This document shows, in pieces, positions 61,277 through 64,000 of a stretch of DNA of 64,000 nucleotides. The position numbers and the translations under genes are program-made. The notes beneath the pieces are model-generated. The model was given only the letters and a program-made list of their open reading frames with translations. It searched no databases and had not been told where the DNA came from. The stretch comes from Streptomyces sp. NBC_01723 (lineage in GTDB: Bacteria > Actinomycetota > Actinomycetes > Streptomycetales > Streptomycetaceae), in NCBI RefSeq assembly GCF_036246005.1, contig NZ_CP109171.1:7862001-7926000 (forward strand), given 5' to 3'. Each line of letters starts with the position of its first letter. The first letter of the stretch is position 1.

Positions 61277-62227
61277 GTGAACGTCTCCCTCAGCGTCTGG
61301 CTGCTGACCGTCGCGGGCCTGTGCGTCCTGATCGCCGCAGACTTCTTCATCGGCCGCAAGCCGCACGACGTCTCGATCCGGGAGGCCGGGATCTGGACCG
61401 CCGTCTGGGTGATCCTGGCCTGTCTGTTCGGGGTGGGGCTGATCCTGGTCGGCGGCGGCGGTCCGGGCGGCGAGTTCTTCGCCGGCTACATCACCGAGAA
61501 GTCGCTCAGCGTCGACAACCTCTTCGTCTTCGTCCTGATCATGGCGAAGTTCGCGGTCCCCTCGCAGTACCAGCAGCGCGTGCTGATGGTCGGCGTCATC
61601 GTGGCCCTCGTCCTGCGCGCCGCCTTCATCGCGGCCGGCGCGGCGATCATCTCCGCCTTCTCCTGGGTGTTCTACATCTTCGGCGCCTTCCTCATCTGGA
61701 CCGCGTGGAAGCTGATCCAGGACGCCCGCAAGGGTGGGCACGACGAGGAGTACGAGGAGAACAAGCTGCTGAAGTCGATCGAGCGCCGCTTCGGTGTCGC
61801 CGACCGCTACCACGGCACCAAGCTGTGGGTGGAGGAGAACGGCCGGCGGGTCATGACGCCGATGCTGGTCGTGATGCTCGCCATCGGCTTCACCGACATC
61901 CTCTTCGCCCTGGACTCCATTCCCGCCATCTACGGACTGACCCAGGACCCGTACATCGTGTTCACGGCCAACGCGTTCGCCCTGATGGGCCTGCGCCAGC
62001 TGTACTTCCTCATCGGCGGCCTGCTGAAGAAGCTGGTCCACCTCTCGTACGGTCTGTCGGTCATCCTCGGCTTCATCGGCGTGAAGCTGGTGCTGCACGC
62101 CCTGCACGAGTCCGGCGTGCACGTCCCCGAGATCAGCATCCCGTTCTCGCTCGGCTTCATCGTGCTCGTCCTCGCCATCACCACGGCGACGAGCCTGTGG
62201 GCCACACGGCGGCAGGAACAGCCCTAG
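61277..62227 (+). CDS. TerC-family integral membrane protein
   Basis: 316 residues with about seven spans and the TerC motifs EKSLSVDNLFVFVLIM and FALDSIPAIYGLTQDPYIVFTANAFALMGLRQLYFL, whose acidic residues in the membrane likely handle metal ions. TerC/Alx relatives are linked to tellurite resistance and manganese export. GTG at 61277 with GAGGAGC upstream. No yybP-ykoY-type riboswitch is evident in the 114-nt gap. Confidence 0.93.
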   Translation: MNVSLSVWLLTVAGLCVLIAADFFIGRKPHDVSIREAGIWTAVWVILACLFGVGLILVGGGGPGGEFFAGYITEKSLSVDNLFVFVLIMAKFAVPSQYQQRVLMVGVIVALVLRAAFIAAGAAIISAFSWVFYIFGAFLIWTAWKLIQDARKGGHDEEYEENKLLKSIERRFGVADRYHGTKLWVEENGRRVMTPMLVVMLAIGFTDILFALDSIPAIYGLTQDPYIVFTANAFALMGLRQLYFLIGGLLKKLVHLSYGLSVILGFIGVKLVLHALHESGVHVPEISIPFSLGFIVLVLAITTATSLWATRRQEQP

Positions 62228-62248
62228 TCCGCGGGGCCGGGCGTCGGG

Positions 62249-62452
62249 TCAGCAGCGCGCTCGCGACGGCCGGCCGCGCGAGACGACGCGGCTGCCGCCG
62301 CCGTCGACGACGCGGGCCTGGAGCGAGCCGCAGGCGCACCGGGTCCACAGGGTGCCGCCCGCCTCGGTGGGATGCGCGGACAGCACCTGGAAGGGCTCGG
62401 CACCGTCGGGCCACCCGCAGTGCGGGCAGACGACACCGGTCGTGCAGGGCAT
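62249..62452 (-). CDS. Small zinc-ribbon protein
   Basis: 67 residues from ATG at 62452, with GAGGAG 6 nt upstream. CPHCGWPDG and RCACGSLQ provide cysteines for a zinc ribbon; the tail VVDGGGSRVVSRGRPSRARC is basic. It may bind nucleic acid or be a small regulator. Convergent with terC and divergent from the lysR fragment. Confidence 0.75.
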   Translation of the reverse strand: MPCTTGVVCPHCGWPDGAEPFQVLSAHPTEAGGTLWTRCACGSLQARVVDGGGSRVVSRGRPSRARC

Positions 62453-62582
62453 GGCGACTCCTCGTGCCTCGTTGGTGCGCCGGCGGGGCCGGCGGAACGT
62501 GACGCCGCGTCGACCGCCGCGACACAGCCAGAGTGCGGCTCCGTATCCGTTCACGTCCAGGTTGACTTTACGGACACCACCG

Positions 62583-62598
62583 TGAAGCGTGCGCTTCA
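62583..62598. promoter_or_regulatory. Palindrome TGAAGCG-TG-CGCTTCA at the lysR start
   Basis: A perfect 16-bp inverted repeat ending at the A of the ATG (62598) of the broken lysR gene. The position allows autoregulation or block of initiation. Confidence 0.55.
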
Positions 62599-63502
62599 TG
62601 ATTGATCTGCGCAGGCTGCACGTCCTCCGCGCCGTCTCCCACTACGGCACCGTCACCGCGGCCGCCCGCGCCCTGCACTTCACCCCCTCCGCCGCCTCCC
62701 AGCAGATCCGGCAGCTCGCCCGGGACCTGGACGTGGACCTGCTGGAACCGCAGGGGCGCGGAGTGCGGCTCACCCCGGCCGCGGAGAGCCTGCTCGCGCA
62801 CGCCGACGCCATCGAGGCACGCTGGGACGAGGCCGAACTGGTCTGCGGGCGGGGGAGGGCGCCCCTGCCGGGCCGCTGCGGGTGACGGGGTTCCCGGTCG
62901 CCGTCTCCGTGCTGCTGGCGCCCATGGCGGCGCGGCTGCGCGAACGGCACCCCCGGCTGTCGGTCCGGATCCGGGAGGTCGAGGTGGCGGAGAGCTTCGA
63001 CCTGCTCTTCGAAGGGGAGAGCGACCTGGCGGTGGTGGAGGCGACGCCGTCCAACCCGACGCGGTCGGACGCGCGCTTCGACCAGCGTCCGCTCCTGGAC
63101 GACCCGTTCGACCTGGTCGTCCCCGAGGGGCACGCGCTCGCCGGGCGGGCCGGGGCGGACCTCGCGGACGTGGCGCAGGAGGCGTGGATCGCGCCGGTGC
63201 CGCAGAGCACCTGCCGCCCGCACGTGATGTCGGCGTGCGGGGCCGCCGGGTTCACCCCCGACGTGGTGCACCACGCGCTGGACTGGAACGTCACCGCCCA
63301 CCTGGTCGCGCACGGGCTCGGCGTGGCGCTGATACCCCGGCTGGCCCAGCTGACCCCCGAGCTGCCGATCGTCCGGGTGCCCTGCGCGGACCGCCCGCAC
63401 CGCAAGCTGCTGACCTGCACACGGAGCGGTGGTCACCGGCGGCCGGCGGTCGCGGAGGCGCTGGCGGAACTGCGCACGCTGGCCGCCGAGGCGGTGGCCT
63501 GA
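62598..63502 (+). pseudogene. LysR-family regulator split by a frameshift
   Basis: The N-terminal HTH (LRRLHVLRAVSHYGTVTAAARALHFTPSAASQQIRQLARDLD in parts) is encoded from ATG 62598 to a TGA at 62883-62885. The effector domain continues in the -1 frame from GTG 62882 (VTGFPVAVSVLLAPMAARLRERHPRL) to 63502. The two frames overlap at GTGA near G-rich runs (GGGCGGGGGAGGG, about 62846-62858). A one-base change would restore a normal protein of about 300 residues. It could be a true mutation, a sequencing slip, programmed frameshifting, or two coupled peptides. Confidence 0.7.
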
Positions 63503-63531
63503 CACACGCCGGTCACGCAGGCCGGGCACAC

Positions 63532-63576
63532 ACGCGTACGGGACCGGAGCCAGCCCTGCTCCGGTCCCGTACGCGT
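63532..63576. terminator. Strong bidirectional terminator
   Basis: A perfect 19-bp stem (63532-63550 with 63558-63576, starts ACGCGTACGGGACCGG) closes a 7-nt loop between the LysR and reductase genes. Confidence 0.9.
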
Positions 63577-63588
63577 CCTGGGTGCCGC

Positions 63589-64000
63589 TCAGGCGGCGAC
63601 GGCCTCGTCGGCGTGGCCGTGCAGGCGGGCGACGACCTCCGTCAGCTGGGCGGCCACCTCGGCGTCGTCCGACGGGTGGGTCTCGGCGAAGCGCGTCATC
63701 GAACCGGGGATGGACAGCTTGAGGTCCTCGATCACCTTGCCACCGGCGATGCCCACGGCCTTGCGGGCCTCGTCCTGCGCCCACACACCGCCGTACTGGC
63801 CGAAGGCGGTGCCCACCACGGCGACCGGCTTGCCGGCGAAGCCGCCCGCGCCGAAGGGGCGGGACAGCCAGTCGATGGCGTTCTTCAGGACGGCCGGGAT
63901 GGTGCCGTTGTACTCGGGGGAGAAGAGCAGGAAGGCGTCGGAGGCCTGGGCGGCCTCGCGCAGCTTCGCGGCGGCGGCCGGGACGCTGCCCTCCACGTCG
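63589..64000 (-). CDS. NADPH-dependent FMN reductase (partial, 5' end beyond window)
   Basis: About 137 C-terminal residues are visible; the frame is open through position 64000, so the start lies outside. The flavodoxin-like signature SPEYNGTIPAVLKNAIDWLSRP and VAVVGTAFGQYGGVWAQDEAR identify an FMN-reductase/ArsH-like protein (azoreductase/chromate-reductase type). It would reduce FMN or quinone-like compounds with NADPH. Confidence 0.9.
   Translation of the reverse strand, partial: DVEGSVPAAAAKLREAAQASDAFLLFSPEYNGTIPAVLKNAIDWLSRPFGAGGFAGKPVAVVGTAFGQYGGVWAQDEARKAVGIAGGKVIEDLKLSIPGSMTRFAETHPSDDAEVAAQLTEVVARLHGHADEAVAA

Overview
The window is very GC-rich, with strong third-position G/C bias, closely packed genes, many GTG starts and many 4-nt stop/start overlaps. 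Together with streptomycete hallmarks (an HrdC-type sigma factor, an RmdA-type PAS-GGDEF-EAL protein, a class F sortase, an SCO0930-type lipoprotein, a DUF574 methyltransferase and a SARP regulator) this points to a Streptomyces chromosome. From memory, the gene order resembles the S. coelicolor region running from roughly SCO0950 down to SCO0890. I see no rRNA, tRNA, insertion sequence, phage or CRISPR array.

Layout. 1-8130: a LacI-type repressor (cut by the window edge) diverges from a sugar ABC importer (binding protein, two permeases), a GH5-like hydrolase, a tiny coupled ORF and a GH38 alpha-mannosidase. This is a mannoside uptake and degradation operon with several operator-like sites in its promoter. 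8179-16166: lipase-maturation-factor membrane protein, PAS-GAF-SpoIIE-HATPase phosphatase, Fpg glycosylase, an ECF sigma / unknown / anti-sigma block, and a CapA-like lipoprotein. 16168-25395: MarR with its divergent hydrolase, amino acid permease, universal stress protein, polysaccharide deacetylase, class F sortase flanked by two small secreted membrane-anchored proteins, a DUF4239 / Pro-Thr stalk gene pair, and an SCO0930-type lipoprotein.

25611-40217: DUF574 methyltransferase coupled to the c-di-GMP enzyme gene rmdA, LysR diverging from sdhCAB, OlsB/OlsA-like acyltransferases (probable ornithine lipid synthesis), a PRC-barrel/DUF2382 protein, a short UvrA paralogue, a luciferase-like monooxygenase, a HAD phosphatase and dodecin. 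40475-49498: an orphan sugar-binding lipoprotein, the overlapping ergothioneine operon egtABCD (minus strand), a bacterial poly(ADP-ribose) glycohydrolase-like gene with a 20-codon coupled leader ORF, a PemK/MazF-like protein, an NAD(P) dehydrogenase and an F420/FMN oxidoreductase.

49568-64000: MMPL exporter, an ArsR-type regulator coupled to a membrane coiled-coil protein, a VOC protein, an unknown protein followed by a decayed duplicate of its own 3' end, an MFS transporter, an alpha/beta hydrolase diverging from a SARP regulator, a PPC / CBS / hrdC / terC run, a small zinc-ribbon protein, a frameshifted LysR gene and a partial NADPH-FMN reductase. Most genes are housekeeping or stress/differentiation functions. 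The most interesting points are small: coupled mini-ORFs, paired operators, and gene pairs whose translational coupling suggests joint function.
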